A DNA stretch of 59,069 bases from Lachnospiraceae bacterium (GCA_017542245.1 JAFXXN010000101.1:1-59069); one strand, 5' to 3'; counted from the first letter of the stretch, positions 1 to 8,741 are shown. Notes: generated from the letters alone by a model not told the origin. A program made the numbers and translations.

Positions 1-52
1 ATAGTATATCATGTTGCATGTCTTATCTTCTAAGAAAGGCAAGGTGATTAGA

Positions 53-226
53 ATGCCGATAAACATTATACTGATCATTATCATTGCAGTAGTTGTTATT
101 CTGGCAGTGATTAGTATTGTAAAACAAAAGAAAAAAGGCTGTGGTTGCGGTTGCGGATGCAGTGGCTGCAGCGGGTGCGCTGGCCGTGAGAACAAAAATA
201 ATCCTAAGGACAATAGAATAGACTAA
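53..226 (+). CDS. FeoB-associated Cys-rich membrane protein
   Basis: A 57-residue protein with one N-terminal membrane helix (about residues 2-24, Ile/Val-rich), a short basic stretch (KQKKKG) and a cluster of seven cysteines in Gly-Cys pairs (residues 30-42). This is the layout of the FeoB-associated Cys-rich proteins encoded after feoB in Clostridia. They are thought to assist Fe(II) uptake by FeoB, perhaps by handling metal with the Cys cluster. I chose the ATG at 53 over the in-frame ATG at 11 because an AAGGTGA ribosome site lies just before it and it gives the usual family length. A strong terminator follows, so this is probably the last gene of a feo operon that starts outside the window. 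Confidence 0.85.
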   Translation: MPINIILIIIIAVVVILAVISIVKQKKKGCGCGCGCSGCSGCAGRENKNNPKDNRID

Positions 227-233
227 GATTTGG

Positions 234-268
234 AGCTATGTATCCGTGAAAAGATACATAGCTTTTTA
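234..268 (+). terminator. Rho-independent terminator after the feo-associated gene
   Basis: An 11-bp perfect stem (AGCTATGTATC pairing with GATACATAGCT, 234-244 and 253-263), an 8-nt loop and a following T-run. It separates the feo locus from the next transcription unit. Confidence 0.93.
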
Positions 269-286
269 TTATAATAATTTTAAAAG

Positions 287-356
287 TGAGAAAATTCTCA
301 TTTTTCTATTGACAAGATAATAAAACAGTGTTATATAGAATGTGAGAAAATTCTCA
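287..356 (+). promoter_or_regulatory. Promoter flanked by two identical 14-bp palindromes (likely TetR operators)
   Basis: TGAGAAAATTCTCA occurs at 287-300 and again at 343-356. Between them lie a -35 TTGACA (309-314) and a -10 TATATA (332-337) with a 17-bp spacer. The second palindrome covers the expected transcription start. The cotranscribed TetR gene at 1319 is the obvious candidate to bind these sites and repress its own operon. This operator is unlike the GTTAGC box seen elsewhere in the window. Confidence 0.75.
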
Positions 357-380
357 TATATTTCTGAAAGGCGGATTATT

Positions 381-1316
381 ATGGAAAATATTATAGCGAA
401 AGCAGTTATAGGAACAAACTCATGGGGTGGCAAAATGTATGGAAAGGCTGTCCGTGGAAGCTATGTAGAAGACAGTGTTATTAAAGAAGCGATGGCAGAA
501 GCTGAGAAACAGGGACTTAAGATATATGATCTCGCAAGGGATTATGGACTTGGCAAAGCACAGAAGATGATAGGCGAATTTGGTACAGAGAACATCATCT
601 TATCAGCAAAGTACACACCTTTTACTCATTACAAGAAGAATTGTGTTAGAAGATCACTTGAAAAAGATCTGTCCGATTTTAAGCGTGATTATGTAGACAT
701 TTATTGGCTGCATCTTCCGACGGATATAGAACAGCACCTTAATGAAATCATTGAATTATACAACGAAGGGAAGATAAAGCATATCGGCATATCTAATTTT
801 GATCTTGAGGAATGCAAACTTTCTAAACGTATACTTGACAATGCAGGAATTCCACTTTATGGTGTACAGAACCATTACAGTCTTATTTCTAGGGAATGGG
901 AAAAGAACGGTTTGATAGATTGGTGTAAAGAGAATAATATATCCTTCTGGGCCTGGGCTGTACTTGAAGAAGGCATGCTTACGGATCCCAGAGTAAAGAC
1001 GAAGTTTTCTTTGATGAAATTGTATATGAACCGTCAAAAGAAGAAAATGCATGATCTCTACAGAGTGATGATAGCTATATCCAAGCGTCACGGTATCACA
1101 GTACCCCAGGTGGCTGAAGCGTACTGTGTTAATAAAAGTATCGTCCCGATATGTGGATGCCGAAAGCCGAATCAGGTCAGGGAACTTGCAGAAGCTGTTG
1201 AAGTTAAATTCTCGTCAAAGGAAATGCAGCTGCTTGAGAAAACCGCAGATTTATCAGGAGCAAAAGTGCTCGGACATGATCTGTTCAGATTTGCTGTGCT
1301 GAAGAAAAGGAGATAG
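381..1316 (+). CDS. Aldo/keto reductase
   Basis: A 311-residue AKR-fold NAD(P)H-dependent oxidoreductase. The catalytic set can be seen in order: Asp and Tyr in YDLARDYGLG, Lys in LSAKYTP, and His in YWLHLPTD. A GISNF motif follows (strand 6 region), then the C-terminal cofactor region VPICGCRKPNQV. The substrate is not predictable. A GTG-initiated extension back to 342 is possible but would begin inside the operator; the ATG at 381 has a GAAAGGCGG ribosome site. The TetR gene starts 2 bp after the stop, so the two form one operon, probably induced by a small molecule that the reductase handles. Confidence 0.88.
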   Translation: MENIIAKAVIGTNSWGGKMYGKAVRGSYVEDSVIKEAMAEAEKQGLKIYDLARDYGLGKAQKMIGEFGTENIILSAKYTPFTHYKKNCVRRSLEKDLSDFKRDYVDIYWLHLPTDIEQHLNEIIELYNEGKIKHIGISNFDLEECKLSKRILDNAGIPLYGVQNHYSLISREWEKNGLIDWCKENNISFWAWAVLEEGMLTDPRVKTKFSLMKLYMNRQKKKMHDLYRVMIAISKRHGITVPQVAEAYCVNKSIVPICGCRKPNQVRELAEAVEVKFSSKEMQLLEKTADLSGAKVLGHDLFRFAVLKKRR

Positions 1317-1318
1317 GA

Positions 1319-1933
1319 ATGGAGAAAACGGCAAAGCCCATACAGGCAAGATCTCAGAAAACAAGGGAAAATATTCTGAAAGCTGCTCTTTCAATGTATG
1401 CGAAAAAGGGTTACTATAAAACAACAGTTGATGATATAGCCGAAGAAGCCGGAGTATCTACGGGTATCGCCTACAGGTATTTCAGAAACAAGAAAGATCT
1501 GCTGCTTTCTGTCATCTCATACGGAGCTGATAATATAGAGAGCATGGTTAGTATTGATAAAATCAGTGAGCTTAATGAAATAACAGATTTGAGACAATAT
1601 CTTGAAATAGCATTGAAAAACTTTGAGATATTTCATATCAGATATCGTGGTATTCATGAAGAACTGGAAGGTTTAAAGCATACCGATGAAGATGTCAGAA
1701 AACTATATTGTGAAATAAGTAATGTTAAGATTGAAGATCTATCACGAAAACTATCAGCTTTAATTAAAGATGATGCTTATATACGCGAAAAAACTTATTC
1801 AGCTGTAAACATTATGGAACAACATTGCCACATGCTGATGAATAATGATCTTTATAACCTTGATAGCGATGCAGTGCGAAGTTTAACAATAAATGCAGTA
1901 CTGTTATCCCTAAATAAAAAAAATAATTTATGA
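1319..1933 (+). CDS. TetR/AcrR-family transcriptional regulator
   Basis: A 204-residue TetR protein. The N-terminal helix-turn-helix spans about residues 14-60, with the hallmark TVDDIAEEAGVSTGIAYRYF followed by KKDLLLSVI. The C-terminal ligand domain is divergent, as is usual. It lies 2 bp downstream of the reductase, with ribosome site AAAAGGAG. The paired TGAGAAAATTCTCA palindromes at the operon promoter are the likely binding sites (inference from position and symmetry). The ligand is unknown. Confidence 0.9.
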   Translation: MEKTAKPIQARSQKTRENILKAALSMYAKKGYYKTTVDDIAEEAGVSTGIAYRYFRNKKDLLLSVISYGADNIESMVSIDKISELNEITDLRQYLEIALKNFEIFHIRYRGIHEELEGLKHTDEDVRKLYCEISNVKIEDLSRKLSALIKDDAYIREKTYSAVNIMEQHCHMLMNNDLYNLDSDAVRSLTINAVLLSLNKKNNL

Positions 1934-1934
1934 G

Positions 1935-1981
1935 TTGATTTATCCTTTGAAAAATGATATAAATAGTTAGCATAGGCTAAT
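1935..1981 (+). promoter_or_regulatory. Promoter with GTTAGC metal-type box
   Basis: -35 TTGATT (1935-1940), 17-bp spacer, -10 TATAAA (1958-1963), and box GTTAGCATAGGCTAAT at 1966-1981. The box follows the -10 directly, as at many other promoters in this window. Confidence 0.75.
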
Positions 1982-2001
1982 TCAAAGGAGAATCAATATA
2001 T

Positions 2002-2682
2002 ATGATAAAAAAACTGTCATATCGAACAGCGTTATTATGTGGCTGTATCGGGGCATTGCTTACATTGATTGGAGATATACTAATTGGTGCAAACCCTGCC
2101 TGTAATATAACAACCGGGGTTGCTATGTTGGACATGTTTGTCGGAGCTGCAAAAAACTCTGATCTCAGAATGGCAATCGGAGGTTTGATCGGTGCTATTG
2201 GGATACCGATTACCGGAATAGGATATATGCAGATATACCGTCATTTTAAAGATCATAAGGGTATAATGCCTAAAGTATATCAAATATCAACATTTGCATA
2301 TATGACTTTGGCAGGGGCAGGTGTACATCTTCCGTGTGCTGTGATTCCACTGCTTTACGAATGGATTGCAGGGACTGATGAGCAGCTTGCCATACAGGTA
2401 GCTGAAAAATATGCAAATTATTTCATGATGCCGTTGATGGTGATTTTCGGATGCTTACTCCTAACAGCACTCGTTTATCAGACGATCATTATTCTGAAAG
2501 GTAAAACATCATTTTCAAAACGTGCAGCCTTGTATAATATGGCTATCGGTGTAGTGATATCTTATATTCTTGCTGCTGTGATAGGCGATAATATTATTGG
2601 AAACGCTATCGGCACAGGTGCGATCAGCATTGGTCACCTGTATATGTTTATGATGTTTATGATAGACAGGCCCAAAGATTGA
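2002..2682 (+). CDS. Multi-pass membrane protein (DUF6796/DUF4386-like)
   Basis: A 226-residue hydrophobic protein with about six or seven predicted helices. Helix 1 is RTALLCGCIGALLTLIGDIL; it is followed by a conserved-looking GANPACN loop. The pattern is like poorly characterised DUF6796/DUF4386 proteins common in Lachnospiraceae, but this assignment is from memory of the family. The ribosome site is AAAGGAG. It is the first gene after a GTTAGC-box promoter and runs into an ATC-hydrolase-like gene 34 bp later. No function can be inferred. Confidence 0.7.
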   Translation: MIKKLSYRTALLCGCIGALLTLIGDILIGANPACNITTGVAMLDMFVGAAKNSDLRMAIGGLIGAIGIPITGIGYMQIYRHFKDHKGIMPKVYQISTFAYMTLAGAGVHLPCAVIPLLYEWIAGTDEQLAIQVAEKYANYFMMPLMVIFGCLLLTALVYQTIIILKGKTSFSKRAALYNMAIGVVISYILAAVIGDNIIGNAIGTGAISIGHLYMFMMFMIDRPKD

Positions 2683-2716
2683 CAAAAGTGGATTATGTTC
2701 GATAAGGTAGGTAGCA

Positions 2717-3331
2717 ATGAGTTCAAGAAAATTTACGACAATACAGAAAACCTGCGGATGGAAGCAGGTATACCTGCTGATGACAGAACAGATAGGTGTA
2801 GATAGAACAGAAGTATTATTTGACAAAGCTTCCGAACTTTATAGGGAATATCAAGAGAGGTATAAAAATGAGAAGGGAATAAGAAAAGGCCACATTATGG
2901 GGGCGGCGTCAGCTGCAGCATTATATTTCCCTCTTTCAGGAATCGTGGAAAAAAAGGAAGCGATAGATATTATAGCGGAAGCCATGAAGCCGGTCTCAGT
3001 TGCCAAGCATAACAAGATTGAAAAGTTTCCTTCAGCCCTATTTATGAGAATAGCCGGGATGATCACAAAAAAAATATTTAGCGAAAAAGCCGGATTTAAG
3101 AGAAGGTGGCACTGCAACACCAATAAAGAAAAACGCTATGATCTTTTAACCTGCCCATATGTCGAGACTCTGAATAAAATTGGTTGTCCGGAGGTTTGCC
3201 CTGCCATATGCATTCAGGATGACATATCGTTCGGCAATATGAAGAACGGGGTTGTCTTTGAACGTAAGGGAACGCTTGGCAGGGGAGATGATTGCTGTGA
3301 TTTTTGTTTTAGGGTGAAAGGTAAAAATTGA
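2717..3331 (+). CDS. L-2-amino-thiazoline-4-carboxylic acid hydrolase-family protein
   Basis: A 204-residue protein assigned to the ATC hydrolase family (PF14196-type) by its C-terminal Cys motifs: TCPYVETLNKIGCPEVC, then the end motif GRGDDCCDFCF. The same G-x-D-x-C-D-[FY] ending occurs in the products at 3343 and 39529. The characterised family member opens the thiazoline ring of ATC on the way to cysteine; most members are untested. The N-terminus is uncertain. Another frame starting at ATG 2695 reads plausibly up to an imperfect direct repeat near 2780-2811, so a frameshift may have altered the first 30 or so residues. Confidence 0.72.
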   Translation: MSSRKFTTIQKTCGWKQVYLLMTEQIGVDRTEVLFDKASELYREYQERYKNEKGIRKGHIMGAASAAALYFPLSGIVEKKEAIDIIAEAMKPVSVAKHNKIEKFPSALFMRIAGMITKKIFSEKAGFKRRWHCNTNKEKRYDLLTCPYVETLNKIGCPEVCPAICIQDDISFGNMKNGVVFERKGTLGRGDDCCDFCFRVKGKN

Positions 3332-3342
3332 TATTTTTCTCA

Positions 3343-4008
3343 TTAAATAATTTTACCCTTAAACTTTTTTGCCGTTTTGCTCTTGTCTGCTACATACCAA
3401 TAGTCACAGGAATCGCTGCCTAACGCACAGGTATGTGTTCGAATAAGTTTTGCGTGAATGATTTCAGGTAAAATGTGATCGGTAGCACACATGAAGGGGA
3501 GTATATTCATGTATCCGTTTGCCCTTGCATAGTCGGCTAAAGGACAGCCTACAAGATCAAAACAGACTCCTTCGTTGGTATGCCTGGGATTTATTTTTAT
3601 CTTCCATGTATTTCCCCACTCGCCTTTTGCAATTTTTTCGTCAACTAATCTGGAGTATGGTATATAGCGTTTGTACATCATTTTTTTCAGAAGCTTCATC
3701 TGCCATTTGTGGTTGACATTTATAAACTTTCCTAGAAACCTCAGTTTGCTGAATATGTCTTCAGCTATTTCTCCAAATGCACTTCCGTCAATCCTATGAT
3801 CGGATGCTTCAAAAAAAGATATGGCTATCAACATCATATCAAGATTATAAGCCATAGCATTTTCCTTTCCTCCGATATCGGGAGCTTTTGCATACAGTTT
3901 AGGAAAAAGTTTATCGGCTTTTCTTATTATTCTTTCAGCTTCATTAGGATATTTCTTCTTTGTATATCTGATAAATCCCTTCTTTACCATCTTATCCATT
4001 CCGGCCAT
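3343..4008 (-). CDS. L-2-amino-thiazoline-4-carboxylic acid hydrolase-family protein
   Basis: A 221-residue paralogue of the product at 2717, transcribed towards it and ending 12 bp away. The conserved C-terminal half shows FDLVGCPLADYA, a LPFMCATDHIL segment and the terminal motif GSDSCDYWY. No signal peptide is seen, so it is cytoplasmic. The ATG at 4008 has a GGAGGG ribosome site 8 nt upstream. Its promoter carries a GTTAGC-type box and is divergent from ABC exporter pair 1. The substrate is unknown; action on a thiazoline-containing compound is a family-based guess. Confidence 0.75.
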   Translation of the reverse strand: MAGMDKMVKKGFIRYTKKKYPNEAERIIRKADKLFPKLYAKAPDIGGKENAMAYNLDMMLIAISFFEASDHRIDGSAFGEIAEDIFSKLRFLGKFINVNHKWQMKLLKKMMYKRYIPYSRLVDEKIAKGEWGNTWKIKINPRHTNEGVCFDLVGCPLADYARANGYMNILPFMCATDHILPEIIHAKLIRTHTCALGSDSCDYWYVADKSKTAKKFKGKII

Positions 4009-4066
4009 TTATATACCCTCCGTAATCGAAAAACTCAAAGTTGTATAGATTAAAAGATATTATATA

Positions 4067-4118
4067 GGTTAGACAGTGCTTACCAGTATATAATATCATG
4101 GTCTTATGATGTAGTCAA
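4067..4118 (-). promoter_or_regulatory. Divergent promoter (minus) with GTTAGC-type box
   Basis: Reading the minus strand: -35 TTGACT (4118-4113), 17-bp spacer, -10 TATTAT (4095-4090), then the box (plus-strand GTTAGACAGTGCTTAC, 4068-4083). It drives the ATC-hydrolase-like gene 3343-4008. A near-duplicate of this promoter lies at 9796-9846. Confidence 0.75.
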
Positions 4119-4132
4119 CACATAATTATCCC

Positions 4133-4187
4133 TTGACAAATAATGATTTTAGGGGTATTTTTACATATATAATTAGCGTTGGCTAAC
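4133..4187 (+). promoter_or_regulatory. Promoter (plus) of ABC pair 1 with GTTAGC-type box
   Basis: -35 TTGACA (4133-4138), 17-bp spacer, -10 TATTTT (4156-4161), box ATTAGCGTTGGCTAAC (4172-4187). Clearly homologous to the promoter at 9862-9915. Confidence 0.78.
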
Positions 4188-4221
4188 CTTTATAATATAA
4201 AATGCAGGAAGAGATTTTTTA

Positions 4222-5964
4222 ATGTTTGATAAACGATTAATGGCAATGTGCCCTGAGAGTAAAAAATATATAGTAGGAAACATCATATGCCAATGGATAG
4301 AAATGATGATGAATACAATAATGATATTTATCATCTCAAAAGGTATTGAAAAACTATACATAGGAAATCTTTCAACCAACGAAAGTGTTGTAGGTATAAT
4401 GGTCATAGCAGCTACCATGATAATGCGCTTTTTTATGACTAAGACAACAGTCCGAATGAGTTATCTTTCCTCTAAGACAGTTAAACTCACTATGAGGGAA
4501 CAGATTTACGGTAAGCTTTTAAGATTAGGGAATACATATAGGGAACATACAACAACAGCGGAGCTGGTACAGGAATCAGTAGAAGGCGTGGAACAACTGG
4601 AAAGTTATTTTGGCCAGTATGTCCCTCAGTTTTTCTATGCCTTTTTAGCACCGATAACACTTTTTGTATTGTTCAGATTATCAGGCAGCTTTAAAGTGGC
4701 TGCAGTACTTTTAGTTTGTGTACCATTGATCCCAGGAGCTATAGTGATGATCCAGAAAATTGCCAAAAAGCTTCTTTCAAAATACTGGGATCAATATGCT
4801 AAGCTTGGCAGTACTTTCCTTGAAAACCTGCAGGGCATGACAACACTTAAAATATATAAGGCTGATGCATTTAAGAATGAACAGATGAATACGGAGTCAG
4901 AGAATTTCAGACGGATAACAATGAAGGTACTCATCATGCAGCTTAACTCCATTATCATTATGGATTTATTTGCATATGGAGGAGCTGCACTTGGTATCAT
5001 ACTTGCAGGTAAAGCCTTTATAAGTGGCGAATTAAGCCTTCAAAGTACAGTCTTTATGATCTTGTTGTCTGCCGAATTCTTTCTCCCGATGCGTAAACTC
5101 GGTAGTTATTTCCATGTCGCCATGAATGGTATGGCGGCAAGTGATAGGATATTTAAGTTTTTAAATGAGCCTGAAAACAACGATAAGACTGATATTCTGC
5201 CTTCATCCGGTCTGGATATAGTATTATCGGACTTGAGTTTTTCATACAACAACGAAAAAGAAGTCCTTCATAAGGTGAATATTGTTATCCCTGAAGGCAG
5301 TTTCACAGGTATAGTCGGAGAAAGCGGGAGCGGTAAATCTACTATAACATCGCTCATCATGGGCAGAAACAGCCTGCCGCATGGTTTGCTTACTATAGCC
5401 GGTTTGGATATATCCGGGATAAAAGAAAGCAGTCTGTTCAATACAATAAATTATGTAGGTATTAACAGTACATTTTTTAAAGGAACTGTCCGGGATAATC
5501 TGATTATTGCAGATCAGGGAGCTTCAGATCAGAAGCTGTGGAATGTACTAAGGGAATGTGATATAGATGGTTTTTTCAAGGAAAATAAGGGGCTTGATAC
5601 TGCTCTCACGGAAAATGCCGGAAATCTTTCAGGCGGGCAGCGTCAGCGTCTGGCCCTTGCAAGATCTATCCTACATGATGCGAAAATCTATATTTTTGAT
5701 GAAGCAACAAGTAACATTGATGTTGAAAGTGAAGAAACTATACTTTCTGAGATAAAGAAACTTGCTAAAAATAAGACTGTGATCGTAATTTCTCACAGGT
5801 TGAAGAATGTAAAGGATGCTGATTGCATATATTGTATGGAAAACGGTACAGTTGCCGGCAAGGGGACTCACGAGCAACTGCTAAGCTCCTGTAATACATA
5901 TAAAGGACTTTGTGAAACGCAAAAAGAGCTTGAAGAATTCGGAAAGGAAGGTGCGTTGGTATGA
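4222..5964 (+). CDS. ABC exporter, fused permease-ATPase, subunit 1 of pair 1
   Basis: A 580-residue half-transporter. An exporter-type six-helix domain covers about residues 15-310. The ATPase domain follows with Walker A GESGSGKST, signature LSGGQRQRLALARS, Walker B IYIFDEATSNID and an H-loop SHRL. The next gene starts inside its last codons (ATGA overlap), so the two make a heterodimer. The proteins look somewhat like CydDC-type exporters, but sequence alone does not give the cargo. The operon has a GTTAGC-box promoter, so expression is probably metal-controlled. Export or exporter-fold import (as in siderophore importers) are both possible. Confidence 0.9.
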   Translation: MFDKRLMAMCPESKKYIVGNIICQWIEMMMNTIMIFIISKGIEKLYIGNLSTNESVVGIMVIAATMIMRFFMTKTTVRMSYLSSKTVKLTMREQIYGKLLRLGNTYREHTTTAELVQESVEGVEQLESYFGQYVPQFFYAFLAPITLFVLFRLSGSFKVAAVLLVCVPLIPGAIVMIQKIAKKLLSKYWDQYAKLGSTFLENLQGMTTLKIYKADAFKNEQMNTESENFRRITMKVLIMQLNSIIIMDLFAYGGAALGIILAGKAFISGELSLQSTVFMILLSAEFFLPMRKLGSYFHVAMNGMAASDRIFKFLNEPENNDKTDILPSSGLDIVLSDLSFSYNNEKEVLHKVNIVIPEGSFTGIVGESGSGKSTITSLIMGRNSLPHGLLTIAGLDISGIKESSLFNTINYVGINSTFFKGTVRDNLIIADQGASDQKLWNVLRECDIDGFFKENKGLDTALTENAGNLSGGQRQRLALARSILHDAKIYIFDEATSNIDVESEETILSEIKKLAKNKTVIVISHRLKNVKDADCIYCMENGTVAGKGTHEQLLSSCNTYKGLCETQKELEEFGKEGALV

Positions 5965-7619
5965 AAAAACAAAGCAAAGCACGTATCCTTTTCAGAATGG
6001 TAAAACTGATAAGACCACTAACAGGATTTATGCTGATGGCTGTAACATTTGGTACATTAGGTTTTCTAACTGCAGAATTTATCCCTATATTAGGGGGAGA
6101 AGCTATACTTTTGGGATTAGGCTTCGAAACAGATATATCATGGAGTGCGATTGTGATACTTCTTCTATCATTTGCACTTTTAAGAGCTGTATTTCGGTTT
6201 GCAGAACAGCGTACCAATCATTACATAGCTTTTACATTACTTGCAATTATCAGAGATAAGGTTTTTAGAGCACTCCGAAGGCTTTGCCCGGCAAAACTCG
6301 AAGGCAGGGATAAAGGAGACCTGATATCACTTATTACTTCTGATGTAGAGCTACTTGAAGTCTTTTATGCACATACCATCTCGCCGATATGTATTGCAAT
6401 CATAAGTGAAACGATCATGTGTCTTTTTATAGGGAGTTATCATCCTATCCTCGGCATTGTAGCCATGTTGTCTTACGTATTGTTAGGAGTAATATTACCT
6501 ATGATAATATCAAAACGGAGCGGTACAACAGGTGATGACTTACGTGCAGAGTCCGGAGAACTTTCGGCCCATATGCTGGAAAGTATCAGGGGGATAGATG
6601 ATACACTTCAGTATTCTTATGGAGAAAAAAGATTAAAAGACATCGGCGATAAAACTAATAACCTTTCAGAAAAGCAGAGCATTTTAAGCAGACTAACAGG
6701 GACCAATCTGGCTATAGCAAATATGTTAATCCTTGTATCGGATGTTGTTATGCTTGTAATAAGCAGTACACTGTATAAAAATGGTCAAGTAGGATTTGAC
6801 GGATTTCTTATACCTATGATAGCACTTATATCTTCATTCGGACCGGTAACCGCTCTTTCGGCACTAGGTACTACTCTCCAGAATACTGTGGCTTCTGGTG
6901 CACGAGTTCTTTCTATAATTGACGAAGAACCGGAAACAGAAGATATAAAAGGAAAGACACCAATAAACTTTATAGATGCGGAAGTAAAGAATGTTTCTTT
7001 TGCATATGGAGAACATAATGTTTTAAATGATGTTTCGCTTCACATTCCCAGAGAGAAAATAATAGGTATCGTTGGCAAAAGCGGGTGTGGGAAATCCACA
7101 CTGTTAAAGCTGCTGATGAGATTCTGGAATGTGCACAAGGGTAAGATATCTGTATCAGGCAGAAGCATAAATGAGATAAACACGGATAATCTTCGAAATA
7201 TGGAAAGCTATATGACTCAGGAAACTCAGTTGTTCAAAGATACTATAGCAAACAATATACGCATAGGAAATCTGAATGCGACGGACGAAGAAGTTATAGA
7301 TGCATGTAAAAAAGTATCCGTGCATGATTTTATCATGGCACTTCCAAAAGGGTATGAAACAGAAGTCGGAGAACTTGGAAGTACATTGTCCGGCGGAGAA
7401 AGGCAAAGGATTGGTCTTGCCAGAGCATTTCTCCATAATGCACCTTTTATGTTATTGGATGAACCCACAAGCAATCTGGACAGCCTGAATGAAGCTGTAA
7501 TACTGAAATCTCTTAGAGAAGAGGCTAAAGAAAAGACTGTCCTACTTGTTTCACATAGAGAATCCACCATGCGTATCGCAGATGAGATTCTGGCTATGGA
7601 AGGCGGGAAAATTTCATAA
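5961..7619 (+). CDS. ABC exporter, fused permease-ATPase, subunit 2 of pair 1
   Basis: A 552-residue partner of the preceding half-transporter. Six membrane helices cover about residues 10-300. The ATPase has Walker A GKSGCGKST, signature LSGGERQRIGLARAF, Walker B FMLLDEPTSNLD and H-loop SHRE. The D-loop sequence (PTSNLD) differs from that of subunit 1, as expected for an asymmetric heterodimer. It is translationally coupled to subunit 1. A DUF454 gene follows 29 bp later in the same operon. Confidence 0.9.
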   Translation: MKKQSKARILFRMVKLIRPLTGFMLMAVTFGTLGFLTAEFIPILGGEAILLGLGFETDISWSAIVILLLSFALLRAVFRFAEQRTNHYIAFTLLAIIRDKVFRALRRLCPAKLEGRDKGDLISLITSDVELLEVFYAHTISPICIAIISETIMCLFIGSYHPILGIVAMLSYVLLGVILPMIISKRSGTTGDDLRAESGELSAHMLESIRGIDDTLQYSYGEKRLKDIGDKTNNLSEKQSILSRLTGTNLAIANMLILVSDVVMLVISSTLYKNGQVGFDGFLIPMIALISSFGPVTALSALGTTLQNTVASGARVLSIIDEEPETEDIKGKTPINFIDAEVKNVSFAYGEHNVLNDVSLHIPREKIIGIVGKSGCGKSTLLKLLMRFWNVHKGKISVSGRSINEINTDNLRNMESYMTQETQLFKDTIANNIRIGNLNATDEEVIDACKKVSVHDFIMALPKGYETEVGELGSTLSGGERQRIGLARAFLHNAPFMLLDEPTSNLDSLNEAVILKSLREEAKEKTVLLVSHRESTMRIADEILAMEGGKIS

Positions 7620-7648
7620 AGGAATAGAAACGGAGACTAAAAAAGAAA

Positions 7649-8056
7649 ATGGGAATTAAGAAAATCATATTCATAGTGACAGGCTGTATTTGCCTTGCAC
7701 TTGGGACTATCGGAGTGATACTTCCTATACTGCCAACTACGCCGTTCTTTTTAGTGACGGCATACTGCTTTGCAAGAAGTTCCGAAAAACTCAATGACTG
7801 GTTTAAAGGAACAAAATTATACAAAAAGCATTTGGAATCATTCGTTGAAAAGAAAGGCATGCTTCCCTCTACTAAGGCATGTATTTTAATTACAGTGACA
7901 ATTCTTATGTCACTTGGGTTCTATTTTATGGCAAGAAAAGGAATATGGATACCGTGCATAATAATTTCATTGGTTTGGGTAGCGCATCTGGTATATTTTC
8001 TGTTCTTTGTGAAGACTATAAAACATGAAAATGCGGAGCAAATGATTAATGAGTAA
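7649..8056 (+). CDS. DUF454 (YbaN-type) inner membrane protein
   Basis: A 135-residue protein with the DUF454 pattern: an N-terminal helix, the PILPTTPFFLVTAYCFARSS signature (about residues 25-44), a soluble WFKGTKLYKKHLESF segment, and two more helices near residues 70-115. DUF454 proteins are small membrane proteins of unknown function, often near metal, haem or ABC transporter genes. It is the third gene of the ABC pair 1 operon and overlaps the next ORF by 8 bp. Confidence 0.87.
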   Translation: MGIKKIIFIVTGCICLALGTIGVILPILPTTPFFLVTAYCFARSSEKLNDWFKGTKLYKKHLESFVEKKGMLPSTKACILITVTILMSLGFYFMARKGIWIPCIIISLVWVAHLVYFLFFVKTIKHENAEQMINE

Positions 8057-8741
8057 AATCTTTTTTTCGGATGAACTGATCGTAGTAGTTCCATCATATT
8101 CTCAGACGGAAATGCACAAACACAACATGCTTCATATATTTGTTGGTGAAGAAATGCTCAAAATGGAAATAGGCGGAGATATAATAGAAGGGAAAAATAT
8201 CGTTCTCGAACAAGATGTGAGACATAAGGGACCGGTTGGAAAACTCAATTACTTTCTCTTTGTCGATGCAACATCTTCATTTGCAGATTTATTAAGAAAT
8301 AAGTGGTTAAAAACCAAAAAATATGCGGTAATAAATTCTGATTGTTTAAATATTCAAGAGATTTCAGAGGATAGTATTACACAGATTATTTCTGATTTCT
8401 TTGGACGTGACTCGTTAATGCGAAGGGCTACAATTGATGAAAGAATAACAGAGGCTCTTAATGAGATTGATGATAGGATTTTATTTAGCGGAGACTGCTT
8501 GGCTATCAATCAGAATGGTGGATACAGCCTGTTTAATTTCTTTACCCAAAACCCGGAGTTAAACAAAAAATCATTACATCGTCTAAAGGCCTCTATTGAG
8601 AAACTTCCCATTGAATATGTATGCACAGGACATAGCGGAATGCATAAGATGAGTGATAAAATCTTCGCCCATATTGATGAATCGGCAAAAAGTACTCGTA
8701 AAAATCCATTTGATCCTACCGCGCCAAAAAGTATTATATAA
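8049..8741 (+). CDS. Chimeric ORF: AraC-type sensor domain joined to a metallo-beta-lactamase-fold C-terminus
   Basis: Residues 1 to about 140 resemble the cupin ligand domain and linker of an AraC regulator (EMHKHNMLHIFVGEE, then IDERITEALNEIDD, the sequence that normally leads into the DNA-binding helices). The helix-turn-helix is absent. From about residue 144 the sequence resembles the end of a metallo-beta-lactamase-fold hydrolase (ILFSGDCLAIN, then LHRLKASIEKLPIEYVCTGHSG), without the upstream HxHxDH metal site. It looks like the product of an in-frame deletion joining two genes, near nucleotide 8478. It could be non-functional, or a stand-alone sensor. It overlaps DUF454 and is convergent with the next gene. 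Confidence 0.7.
   Translation: MSKIFFSDELIVVVPSYSQTEMHKHNMLHIFVGEEMLKMEIGGDIIEGKNIVLEQDVRHKGPVGKLNYFLFVDATSSFADLLRNKWLKTKKYAVINSDCLNIQEISEDSITQIISDFFGRDSLMRRATIDERITEALNEIDDRILFSGDCLAINQNGGYSLFNFFTQNPELNKKSLHRLKASIEKLPIEYVCTGHSGMHKMSDKIFAHIDESAKSTRKNPFDPTAPKSII

Noticed and set aside
756-1091. Long antisense ORFs such as 756-1091, 20989-21711 and 25940-26239 on the minus strand
   Set aside because: They mirror strongly coding plus-strand genes, show no domain-like sequence or ribosome site, and are explained by codon bias of the true genes.
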